A DNA stretch of 43,684 bases from a virus. The notes beneath the pieces are model-generated. The model did no database searches. It was not told where the DNA came from and worked only from the letters and a program-made list of their open reading frames with translations. This document shows, piece after piece, positions 30,797 through 37,627 of this stretch; the first letter of the stretch is position 1, and each line of letters begins with the position of its first letter. Position numbers and translations under genes: made by a program. Location: IMG/VR virus record IMGVR_UViG_3300046457_000119, positions 1-43,684 of that record. One strand, given 5' to 3'.

Positions 30797-30859
30797 TTTG
30801 CGCTTGACGCAAATTAAAGTTTGCGCATAATGCAATCTATGTTTTGCGCAAGACGCAAA
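30797..30859. promoter_or_regulatory. OL-like operator cluster, three evenly spaced sites
   Basis: TTTGCGCTTGACGCAAA (30797-30813), TTTGCGCATAATGCAAT (30820-30836) and TTTGCGCAAGACGCAAA (30843-30859). Centres are exactly 23 bp apart. They match the operators upstream of cI and cover the PL-type promoter. Confidence 0.88.
30804..30831 (+). promoter_or_regulatory. PL-type early promoter
   Basis: -35 TTGACG (30804-30809), 16-bp spacer, -10 CATAAT (30826-30831). Both hexamers lie within operators 1 and 2 of the OL-like cluster, so repression by CI is direct. It drives the long plus-strand operon ending at the excisionase. Confidence 0.75.
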
Positions 30860-31157
30860 TTCGAAACCCGGCGAAAGCCAACGCTCTTTAGTTCGACCGA
30901 TTCACCTTGCCGGATCACCACCGGCCCAGATTCGAAGGCAGCGATGAACCGGCCTCAACGGTTCAGAGGGTTGGCAACTGACCCGGGCGTGCAGCGTAAA
31001 GCGCCAAATTCAGTTTTCCGGCGGACAGAGTCGCGGTCGGACAAACAACTTGATTTAGCCAGTGACTGACGCCAGCAGCGTGTCACGGCGGAAAGCATCA
31101 CTGAAGCCCGTTCACTGAGCGGGCTTTGGGATGACAACCAGGCAGGAGCAAGACGCA
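30860..31157 (+). other. PL leader, no convincing gene
   Basis: About 300 bases between the operators and the first gene. No frame with a ribosome-binding site is seen. It holds a small hairpin at 30912-30928 (GCCGG-7-CCGGC) and a terminator-like hairpin AAGCCCG-9-CGGGCTT at 31104-31126 without a U-tract. A long structured leader before the first gene is where antitermination sites would be placed. Confidence 0.5.
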
Positions 31158-31355
31158 ATGACTTATTCAGCCACCAAAGAAGCTTTTCAACGCCGCATGG
31201 TCAACGCCATCGAGCGCGATGAAATGTATTCGCTTCGCGACTGGACGACCTTTGAGCTTCACGATCTTGAATTTGCAGCCGAGCTTTGGAGCGCGCCAAT
31301 TGCGCAAGCCGCCATCCTCGAAGAGTTAGAGCGCCGCGATCTGGCGGCTGCATGA
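31158..31355 (+). CDS. Hypothetical early protein, 65 aa
   Basis: Starts at ATG 31158 with CAGGAGC 9-14 bases upstream; a GTG or ATG further up is less likely. Product MTYSATKEAFQRRMVNAIERDEMYSLRDWTTFELHDLEFAAELWS is helical and acidic toward the C-terminus. First gene of the PL operon, the place of N in lambda, but it lacks the Arg-rich N-terminus of N proteins. Function unknown. Confidence 0.65.
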   Translation: MTYSATKEAFQRRMVNAIERDEMYSLRDWTTFELHDLEFAAELWSAPIAQAAILEELERRDLAAA

Positions 31356-31417
31356 CGGAAATTTTCACTGATGCACCTGGCGACGGGTGCATTGGGAAAA
31401 CAACCGGAGGCAGAAAG

Positions 31418-31648
31418 ATGGCCTGCAAGATTTGTGATTCAGGGAACACAGCCTCACTGGGAATGCGCACCCCGCACATTTACTGTCGGTCGTGCGGCGC
31501 ACATGAATATGAGGGGCAGGTGATCGACAAGAACGCTTGGAACTCATGGATCAACGGCAATACAGAGCGACCAATAGGAGATTCGTATGCTCCGCATAAT
31601 CTTGATCGGCGCAGCGCTCAGCCATGCGCGGCCAGAACCGCCACCTGA
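31418..31648 (+). CDS. Lar-like zinc-ribbon protein
   Basis: Encodes 76 aa from ATG 31418 with GGAGG seven bases upstream; a longer start at 31352 (ATGA overlap with the previous stop) is possible but a hairpin lies between. Residues 3-27 (CKICDSG...YCRSCGA) have two CxxC pairs that would bind zinc, followed by WNSWING. The arrangement CxxC-CxxCGA-WN is that of the Lar family, which lowers host type I restriction. The function is inferred from that pattern. Confidence 0.6.
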   Translation: MACKICDSGNTASLGMRTPHIYCRSCGAHEYEGQVIDKNAWNSWINGNTERPIGDSYAPHNLDRRSAQPCAARTAT

Positions 31649-31751
31649 TGACGGCCTGCCAACCGATCCACTGCGCTCCCATCGTGAGCGCTGGCGATGT
31701 ACTGAGGGTCAGCGCTTGTTCTGGCGTGCGCTGCCCCGCACCAAATACTGA
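31587..31751 (+). CDS. Small basic protein, 54 aa
   Basis: Starts at ATG 31587 with TAGGAG seven bases upstream and overlaps the end of the zinc-ribbon gene in another frame. Product MLRIILIGAALSHARPEPPPDDG ... ERWRCTEGQRLFWRALPRTKY has a short hydrophobic start then a Pro-rich and basic part. Followed by a terminator hairpin. No family known. Confidence 0.5.
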   Translation: MLRIILIGAALSHARPEPPPDDGLPTDPLRSHRERWRCTEGQRLFWRALPRTKY

Positions 31752-31774
31752 CTCTCGCTGCATCTGAGCAACAC

Positions 31775-31808
31775 AAAAGCCCCTCCCGTCCAGTTGGGGC
31801 TTTTCTTT
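31775..31808 (+). terminator. Intrinsic terminator inside the PL operon
   Basis: AAAAGCCCC, 12-base loop, GGGGCTTTT followed by CTTTTC. Lies between the 54-aa and 93-aa genes, so transcription of all later genes has to read through. Confidence 0.78.
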
Positions 31809-31919
31809 TCCCGACACAAACCCGAATGCACTCACCCCGCGCCCAACGGCAACCAGCGGAGCGAACGAGTGCATCCGAGTTTTGTTGGATCAACACCCGC
31901 CACCACGGAGGCGACCACC

Positions 31920-32201
31920 ATGGAACACGAAGTGATTGTTGAAGGGTTTGTCCTCCAGGTGGAGGTGACCCGTTGCGAGAACATCGCGCCTTGTTTCAAT
32001 AACTGGAACAGCGATTGGGACTTTTACGGAAGCCGCGAACTGGAGTTCAAGGTTCTGTCGGCCATCACCTATGACGAGAAAGGTGCGCGGCAGAAGGTAT
32101 TCGAATACGACTCGCTGGCCCAGCAGTACGGCAAACAGATCGAGACGGCGCTGTGGGTAGAGATTGATGCCCTGAAACGCCGGTCACGGTGGGCAGCATG
32201 A
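31920..32201 (+). CDS. Hypothetical early protein, 93 aa
   Basis: ATG 31920 with GGAGG upstream. Product MEHEVIVEGFVLQVEVTRCENIAPCFNNWNSDWDFYGSRELEFKVLSAITYDEKG is mixed alpha/beta without signal or metal sites. The first gene of a chain of overlapping small genes (next start overlaps this stop). Function unknown. Confidence 0.7.
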   Translation: MEHEVIVEGFVLQVEVTRCENIAPCFNNWNSDWDFYGSRELEFKVLSAITYDEKGARQKVFEYDSLAQQYGKQIETALWVEIDALKRRSRWAA

Positions 32202-32431
32202 GCCGCAAGCATGAGATTGCGCTGGGCATGATCGACTCGCGGTTTGCCCTACTGCGCAACGGTGACTCGTCGGCGCAGCTGCACGCTGAAACAAGCATGG
32301 CCATCGAAATGGCCCACGCACTGGGTGCGATCGACATCAGTGAGCATCACCACTATGTGGCCCGTCTGGATCGCATCTACCAGGCGCAGGCCGAGGCCTT
32401 TCTCACCGACATCCGGAGGTCAGCGCCGTGA
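32198..32431 (+). CDS. Hypothetical early protein, 77 aa
   Basis: ATG 32198 overlaps the preceding stop (ATGA), pointing to translational coupling. Product MSRKHEIALGMIDSRFALLRNGDSSAQLHAETSMAIEMAHALGAIDISEHHHYVARLDRIYQAQAE is helical with a HHH cluster. No family recognised. Confidence 0.68.
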   Translation: MSRKHEIALGMIDSRFALLRNGDSSAQLHAETSMAIEMAHALGAIDISEHHHYVARLDRIYQAQAEAFLTDIRRSAP

Positions 32432-32562
32432 CCATCACCGCCAAGAACTGCAAGGAACTCGCAAAAGCCCTGAATCTTCGGGGCTTTTTTTGGGTTACCG
32501 ATTTGCCGCCTTTCACCCGCATAGAGATCCGGCGCGGTGAAATAGTGGTGCGTATGCCATGA
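32428..32562 (+). CDS. Hypothetical 44-aa protein encoded across a terminator hairpin
   Basis: GTG 32428 overlaps the preceding stop (GTGA) and GGAGG lies upstream. Product MTITAKNCKELAKALNLRGFFWVTDLPPFTRIEIRRGEIVVRMP. Its codons for KALNLRGFF are a complete terminator hairpin with U-tract. Small beta-like protein of unknown role. Confidence 0.6.
   Translation: MTITAKNCKELAKALNLRGFFWVTDLPPFTRIEIRRGEIVVRMP
32463..32489 (+). terminator. Terminator hairpin within a coding sequence
   Basis: AAAAGCCC (32463-32470), loop, GGGCTTTT running on into a total of seven T (32481-32491). It is wholly inside the 44-aa gene, so it may act as an attenuator sensitive to translation. Confidence 0.7.
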
Positions 32563-32678
32563 CCACCACCCAGCGCTCCCGGCGCCGCGCAATCCGCATC
32601 ACCTCAGCCGTCGTCGGCCTGACGTTCCTAGCCATTGTCCTGCTGGCGCCCGTGCTCGGCGGACTGATCACTCAATAG
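32559..32678 (+). CDS. Small membrane protein, 39 aa
   Basis: ATG 32559 overlaps the preceding stop (ATGA). Product MTTTQRSRRRAIRITSAVVG then LTFLAIVLLAPVLGGLITQ: an Arg-rich cytoplasmic start and one membrane helix. No family known. The chain of four-base overlaps supports that it is translated. Confidence 0.6.
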   Translation: MTTTQRSRRRAIRITSAVVGLTFLAIVLLAPVLGGLITQ

Positions 32679-32688
32679 GTAATTACTA

Positions 32689-32898
32689 ATGAAAGCCCAA
32701 GACATGTTCATTCGCCTGGTCGATCCCACTGGAAAGCACGGAGCGATCATCAACGCCCATCGGGTTTGGGATCGTGAGCGCTTCTATGAAGCCCAGGTAA
32801 AACAGTACGAAGACCCAAAGAAAAAGATCGAAGACCGCCGCTTGGTCTCGGTTGCAACTGAAGCCGAATACGTCGATTCGAGGAAGGTGAATAAATGA
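32689..32898 (+). CDS. Hypothetical early protein, 69 aa
   Basis: Starts at ATG 32689 after AGGTAAT and overlaps the RecT start by four bases. Product MKAQDMFIRLVDPTGKHGAIINAHRVWDRERFYEAQVKQYEDPKKKIEDRRLVSVATEAEYVDSRK is charged, with no motif I recognise. Its coupling to recT hints at a role in recombination, but this is only position. Confidence 0.7.
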   Translation: MKAQDMFIRLVDPTGKHGAIINAHRVWDRERFYEAQVKQYEDPKKKIEDRRLVSVATEAEYVDSRKVNK

Positions 32899-33800
32899 AC
32901 CAGCCAACTACCTTGGCGTCGGTGGCGCACGAACAAAGCCTTCACATCCTCCCGCACGCATCTACCAGCACCAGTGCGTTGGTATTGGATGGCGACAGCC
33001 TCGACAAGATGATGCGTCTGGCTGAAATCATGGCCACCGGCCGCGCAACGCTACCGAAGCATTTCAACGGTAATCCGGCGGACTGCCTTGCCGTGGTTAT
33101 GCAATCGATGCAATGGGAAATGAACCCCTTCGCAGTAGCGCAGAAAACGCACCTTGTGAATGGCGTGCTCGGCTATGAAGCCCAGCTCGTTAACGCAGTT
33201 ATCACCAACCGCGCACCTACCCTGGATCGCTTGCACTACGACTGGTATGGAGACTGGGACAAGGTCATCGGCAAATTCGAGATCCGCAAAGGTGAAAAGG
33301 GCGAGTACCGCGTCCCCGGCTGGAAGATGGCTGATGAGGAGGGCCTCGGCGTCAGGGTCTGGGCCACCTTCCGTGGCGAAGAAGAGCCGCGAGTACTTGA
33401 GCTGTTGCTTGCCCAGGCCCGAACCCGCAACAGCACGTTGTGGGCTGATGACCCCCGCCAGCAACTGGCTTATCTGGCCACCAAGCGCTGGTCCCGCCTG
33501 TTCTGTCCTGACGTGATCATGGGGGTGTACAGCCCAGACGAACTGGAAGAAACGTCCCAACCGATGCGCAACCTGACTCCAACCCGCAACGCGGACGAGC
33601 CGAAAGTGTTGCCGCCGTACCCGGATAGCAAGCTTGAAGAAAACGCGGACAAGTGGCGCGGAATGATTGCGGCCGGCCGCACCAGTCCCGAGCACCTGCT
33701 GGCGAACCTGTCCAGTAAATACGCCGTTACCCCTGAGCAGGAAGAGCGCGTTCGCGCCTTGGCTCCAATCGAAGGAGAAGCCACCAATGCAAGTTCATAA
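32895..33800 (+). CDS. recT: RecT-family single-strand annealing protein
   Basis: Encodes 301 aa. MMRLAEIMATGRATLPKHFNGNPADCLAVVMQSMQWEMNPFAVAQKTHLVNGVLGYEAQLVNAVI is the RecT family core (the P-A-D-C and WEMNPF-VA motifs), and LLAQARTRNSTLWADDPRQQLAYLATKRWSRLFCPDVIMGVYSPDEL is the second conserved part. It anneals complementary strands in phage recombination with the exonuclease encoded directly downstream (overlap of about 14 bases). Confidence 0.92.
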   Translation: MNQPTTLASVAHEQSLHILPHASTSTSALVLDGDSLDKMMRLAEIMATGRATLPKHFNGNPADCLAVVMQSMQWEMNPFAVAQKTHLVNGVLGYEAQLVNAVITNRAPTLDRLHYDWYGDWDKVIGKFEIRKGEKGEYRVPGWKMADEEGLGVRVWATFRGEEEPRVLELLLAQARTRNSTLWADDPRQQLAYLATKRWSRLFCPDVIMGVYSPDELEETSQPMRNLTPTRNADEPKVLPPYPDSKLEENADKWRGMIAAGRTSPEHLLANLSSKYAVTPEQEERVRALAPIEGEATNASS

Positions 33801-35427
33801 CGTTCAGCAGGGTTCGCCTGAGTGGCATGCCCTTCGCGCCAACTACTTCACAGCTTCCGAAGCGCCGGCAATGATGGGCGAATCGAAGTATCAAACCCGC
33901 ACCGACCTGCTGACGGTAAAAAAAACCGGGATCATCGACGAGGTTGGGCCGGCTCAGCAGGCCATCTTCGACCGTGGTCACGCCACTGAAGAACAGGCCC
34001 GGCCCATCGTCGAGGAACTGATCGGCGAAGAGCTTTACCCAATCGTCGGCACCAGTGGGAACCTGCTGGCTTCAATGGATGGCGCCACGATGCTGGGCGA
34101 CATTTTGTTTGAGCACAAGCTGTGGAATCAGGCGCTTGTGGCGCAGATCCGAGCAAATGCGTTGGACCCGCACTACTACTGGCAGCTTGAGCAGCAACTG
34201 CTGGTGAGCGGCGCCGAGAAAGTATTCTTCGTCTGCTCCGATGGTACCAAGCAAAATTTCGTGCACCTGGAATACCGGCCTGTGCCTGGGCGTGCCGAGC
34301 TGCTGATTGAAGGCTGGAAACAATTCGAAGAAGAATTGGGCAGCTTCGTTCCGCAGGAAAAGATGGTCGAGGCCATCGGTGCCGCGCCCGATCAGCTCCC
34401 TGCCCTGCGCATCGATGTCACCGGCATGGTTACCGCCAGCAACCTTGATGCCTTCAAGGCTCACGCTCTCACTGTAATCGGCAACATCAATACCGACCTG
34501 AAAGACGACAAGGACTTCGCGGACGCCGACGCAACCGTGAAATGGTGCGGGGAAGTTGAGGACAAGCTCAAGGCGGCCAAAGAGCACGCACTGAGCCAGA
34601 CCGAAAGCATCGACATCCTGTTCAAGGCCATCGATGACATTGCCGCCGAGACTCGCCGCAAGCGCCTGGAACTGGAAAAACTGGTCAAGGCACGCAAGGA
34701 GAACATTCGCACCGAAATCGTCATGGATGCGGCCAAGGCCTTGCAGACCCATATCGACCAGATCGACGCAACGTTGGGCGGACGCATTCGGATGCCGAAA
34801 GTGCCGGCGAACTTTGCCGAAGCCATCAAGGGTAAGAAGTCGGTGTCCAGCCTTAAGGAGGCAGCCGACGCCGAACTGGCCCGGGCGAAGATCGAAGCCA
34901 GTCGTATTGCCGATGGTATCCGGATCAACCAGGCCAGCATGAACGAGCTGGCGGTCGACCATAAATTCCTGTTCCACGACTTCCAGGAGCTTGCGCTCAA
35001 GGCCAACGATGACCTGGTCGCGCTGATCAAGGTGCGCATCAACGAGCATGAAGTCGAACAGGCCAAATTGCGCGAACACCAGCAGCAGCTGGAAGAGCAG
35101 AAAGCACAGGCCGCTGTAGCTCTGACTCAAGCGGAGCAGCCTGCGGAAAGCAAACCTGTCGAGGTGGTAGCGCCTGTCACCAGCACGCAGATCAAGGCAG
35201 TCGAAACGCCAGCGCCTGTTGCTGACGATGGCCAGCGCTTCAAGCTGGGTGACCTGAGCGACCGCCTTGGATTTACGGTGTCGGCTGACTTCCTGCGCTC
35301 GCTGGGCTTCGAGGTTGTGGCCAAGGAGCGCGGTGCATCGCTTTACAGAGAAGTCGATTTCCCGCGCATCTGCGCTGCCCTGATCAACCATATTCAGGAC
35401 GTGCAGAACACCCGGGCAGCGGCCTGA
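33787..35427 (+). CDS. YqaJ-type viral exonuclease with long coiled-coil C-terminus
   Basis: Encodes 546 aa from ATG 33787. The nuclease domain (residues 1-190) has QGSPEWHALRANYFTASEAPAMMG and, at about 97-117, a DILFEHKLWN segment with the E-x-K of the PD-(D/E)XK fold. It digests one strand of double-stranded DNA to give RecT its substrate. The remaining 350 residues are helical and charged (coiled coil at 250-310 and 400-450), followed by a small C-terminal domain (RFKLGDLSDRLGFTVSADFLRSLGFEVV). Lambda-type exonucleases are about 220 aa, so the extension is unusual and its role unknown. Confidence 0.87.
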   Translation: MQVHNVQQGSPEWHALRANYFTASEAPAMMGESKYQTRTDLLTVKKTGIIDEVGPAQQAIFDRGHATEEQARPIVEELIGEELYPIVGTSGNLLASMDGATMLGDILFEHKLWNQALVAQIRANALDPHYYWQLEQQLLVSGAEKVFFVCSDGTKQNFVHLEYRPVPGRAELLIEGWKQFEEELGSFVPQEKMVEAIGAAPDQLPALRIDVTGMVTASNLDAFKAHALTVIGNINTDLKDDKDFADADATVKWCGEVEDKLKAAKEHALSQTESIDILFKAIDDIAAETRRKRLELEKLVKARKENIRTEIVMDAAKALQTHIDQIDATLGGRIRMPKVPANFAEAIKGKKSVSSLKEAADAELARAKIEASRIADGIRINQASMNELAVDHKFLFHDFQELALKANDDLVALIKVRINEHEVEQAKLREHQQQLEEQKAQAAVALTQAEQPAESKPVEVVAPVTSTQIKAVETPAPVADDGQRFKLGDLSDRLGFTVSADFLRSLGFEVVAKERGASLYREVDFPRICAALINHIQDVQNTRAAA

Positions 35428-35428
35428 C

Positions 35429-35629
35429 ATGGCTGCTCACTCAGTCCTCGACATCTACGACAGTATCGAGGAATTCATGGCCATTCTCGTCGCCGCTGAG
35501 CTCCATGCCAGCGGCGGCTGGGAACTGGAATTCGTCGAAAGCATGCGCGCCAACTTCAAACGCTTCGGCGCCCACACCAACCTGAGCCCAGCTCAACAAT
35601 CGAAGCTTGAGCGTATCGCCAAGCACTGA
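35429..35629 (+). CDS. Hypothetical early protein, 66 aa
   Basis: Starts directly after the exonuclease stop. Product MAAHSVLDIYDSIEEFMAILVAAELHASGGWELEFVESMRANFKRFGAHTNLSPAQQSKLERIAKH, helical, no metal site. It is probably co-translated with the recombination genes and may serve them. Function unknown. Confidence 0.68.
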   Translation: MAAHSVLDIYDSIEEFMAILVAAELHASGGWELEFVESMRANFKRFGAHTNLSPAQQSKLERIAKH

Positions 35630-35638
35630 GGGATCCCG

Positions 35639-36886
35639 ATGAAGCCCGAACACAAAGCAATCATTGAGCGCGCCAAGCTGGCGGACGTTCCCGCATCCTA
35701 CATCGCGCACGAACTTCTGGTGCACGACCTGGTTGAGTCCGGCCTGTTCGAACTGAAGAACCTGCACTCGCCATACGGCAAGCTGAACGAAGGCCAGCAG
35801 CAGGAAGTTATCGACCGGCTTACCGAAGCGGCGACCGCAGCGGCGCACAACGCCATTGCGATCATCAGTTCTCGCAACGTTTCGACCATCGAAGTCACGA
35901 TGAAAGAGGTCAAGTTCAACTCCAAGCAGCTGACCCTGACGTCCATCGTCGACGCGAAGGACCCAAACCGGCACGACCTGATCGACAGCGCCGGCCGGCT
36001 CTGCCTGTTGGTGATGGCGCCCGATGACTACGCCGAGGGCCTGGACTTCATCCAGCCAGACCGCGATCAGCCTGATCTGCCGCTGCATGTCAGAGAAATG
36101 ACCGGCAGCCTCTTCGACGGCAAGGCGACCGGGCCTGATGAACCGGATGGATTCGAACACGCCACCGGGGAAATTGAAGATGGCCTGTACAGCCAGGCCG
36201 TAGCGTTTGTTCTGGAGAGTCGCCGCGCAACAATTTCGGCAGTCCAGCGAAAGCTGAAAATCGGTTACAACCGTGCCGCAGAGCTAATGAACAAGATGGA
36301 GAGCTTGGGCGTTGTCAGCCCAATGGATCATACCGGCGCCCGCGAGGTGCTGCTGAACCCTCGCGGTGAAGAGAAAATCAGCCTTGCCGATGCCGACGAC
36401 CAAGTCGGTAGCAAAGACCCGCTCTACGCCGAGGCTGCCGAGCAGCTGATTGCCTACGGCCGGCTGGGTGCAGCGGCGATTGCCGGGGCACTGAGTATCA
36501 GCAACGATCGGGCATCTCAGATGCTCAACGCAATGGTCGAGTCTGGCGCTGCCGTAGCGGTTGATGGTGGCAACGTCTTCGAAATCAAAGGTGGTGCAGA
36601 GGTAGAGGGCAACGCAGAGGATGAAAACTTCGGCCTTGTCGATATGGAAACCAAAGAGTTCGGCGACTTCAGCTACGACGATGCCAAGCAGCTGATCGTT
36701 TTGAAAGCCGGGACCAAAGCCTTCAAGGCCCACTGGGTACAAAGCCGACTGGCAATCGACAGCGACAAAGTGGCATCCCTGCTGCTGCGCCTGCTCGACG
36801 ACAAGGTTGTCGAGGTGGAAGCCGAGGGCGATTCAGCGCTCGAGCACAGCTACAAGGTGATCGCCACGCTGGAAGACGTCGTTTAA
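35639..36886 (+). CDS. Orphan FtsK-gamma winged-helix protein
   Basis: Encodes 415 aa. GGGATCCC precedes the ATG. Residues 181-238 (DGLYSQAVAFVLESRRATISAVQRKLKIGYNRAAELMNKMESLGVVSPMDHTGAREVL) are an FtsK gamma domain, the winged helix that reads KOPS sequences and activates XerD. Residues 260-316 and about 344-395 look like two more degenerate copies. There is no FtsK motor (no Walker A). The N-terminal 175 residues are a separate alpha/beta domain with no signal peptide. It may bind KOPS-like sites or interfere with host FtsK; see findings. Confidence 0.85.
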   Translation: MKPEHKAIIERAKLADVPASYIAHELLVHDLVESGLFELKNLHSPYGKLNEGQQQEVIDRLTEAATAAAHNAIAIISSRNVSTIEVTMKEVKFNSKQLTLTSIVDAKDPNRHDLIDSAGRLCLLVMAPDDYAEGLDFIQPDRDQPDLPLHVREMTGSLFDGKATGPDEPDGFEHATGEIEDGLYSQAVAFVLESRRATISAVQRKLKIGYNRAAELMNKMESLGVVSPMDHTGAREVLLNPRGEEKISLADADDQVGSKDPLYAEAAEQLIAYGRLGAAAIAGALSISNDRASQMLNAMVESGAAVAVDGGNVFEIKGGAEVEGNAEDENFGLVDMETKEFGDFSYDDAKQLIVLKAGTKAFKAHWVQSRLAIDSDKVASLLLRLLDDKVVEVEAEGDSALEHSYKVIATLEDVV

Positions 36887-36907
36887 CCCATCCCCTTGAT
36901 TCACCAC

Positions 36908-36931
36908 AGGCGCCTACGGGCGCCTTCTTTT
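36908..36931 (+). terminator. Intrinsic terminator before the DnaQ-like gene
   Basis: AGGCGCCTACGGGCGCCT followed by TCTTTTC. Short but GC-rich six-pair stem with a tetraloop and U-rich tail, between the FtsK-gamma gene and the next ATG. Confidence 0.7.
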
Positions 36932-36949
36932 CGCCTGGAGAAAAGCCCC

Positions 36950-37564
36950 ATGAACCTGCTTACACCTTACGACACCGAAACCACCGGCCTTCCGCTGTTC
37001 AAAGAGCCGAGCGACGACCCGCGCCAGCCGCACCTGGTGGACATCTGCATTCTGGCCTACGACGCCAACGGCGCGCTGGTCGATTCCTTCGAAGCCATGG
37101 TCCGCCCTGATGGCTGGGTTATCCCCAACGAAGTCGCAGTGATCCACGGCATCACCACCGAGATGGCCATGGACATGGGCATCCCCGAGGCCGAAGCGCT
37201 GGACGGCTTCATGGCCATTCATGAGCGCGCCGGCCTACGCATCGCCCACAACATCCAGTTCGACGACAGGATCATGCGCATCGCGCTATCTCGCTATCGC
37301 GGCAAAGACGCGGCGGACGCATTCAAAACCACGCCAGGCTACTGCACCTGCCAGAGCAGCAAGAACCTCGTGAAGTGCCCCCCAACCGAAAAAATGATCG
37401 CCGCCGGCTTCGGCCGCCCTGGCCAATACAAGGTTCCGACGGTTGCTGAAGCCTTGCTGCACTTCACCGGTGAAGAACTGGTCGGCGGCCACCGCGCCCG
37501 TCCCGACACCGAGGCCTGCGCCCGCATTTACTTCGCCATGAACCCGCCTGCTCAGGTTGCTTGA
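36950..37564 (+). CDS. DnaQ-like 3'-5' exonuclease
   Basis: Encodes 204 aa from ATG 36950 with CTGGAG upstream. The DEDD exonuclease motifs are visible: Exo I YDTETTGLP (residues 6-14), Exo II IAHNIQFDDRIM (about 98-109) and Exo III region HRARPDTEACARIY with the conserved H-x5-D. Such enzymes trim 3' ends in proofreading or processing of DNA or RNA. Next to recombination genes, a role in phage DNA metabolism is likely. Confidence 0.88.
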   Translation: MNLLTPYDTETTGLPLFKEPSDDPRQPHLVDICILAYDANGALVDSFEAMVRPDGWVIPNEVAVIHGITTEMAMDMGIPEAEALDGFMAIHERAGLRIAHNIQFDDRIMRIALSRYRGKDAADAFKTTPGYCTCQSSKNLVKCPPTEKMIAAGFGRPGQYKVPTVAEALLHFTGEELVGGHRARPDTEACARIYFAMNPPAQVA

Positions 37565-37580
37565 CCGACCAGCAACACCC

Positions 37581-37612
37581 AAACGCCGGCGCTTGCCGGC
37601 GTTTCTCTTTTT
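37581..37612 (+). terminator. Intrinsic terminator before the cytosine methyltransferase
   Basis: AAACGCCGGCGCTTGCCGGCGTTT at 37581-37604 (stem of ten pairs, GCTT loop), followed by CTCTTTTTC. Strong by shape, in front of the methyltransferase start. Confidence 0.82.
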
Positions 37613-37627
37613 CAAGGACACCGCCGC

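Noticed and set aside
34072-35430. A 452-codon open frame on the minus strand opposite the exonuclease gene.
   Set aside because: It is the codon-bias shadow of the strong plus-strand gene; no ribosome-binding site, no recognisable domain, composition typical of reverse frames in GC-rich DNA.
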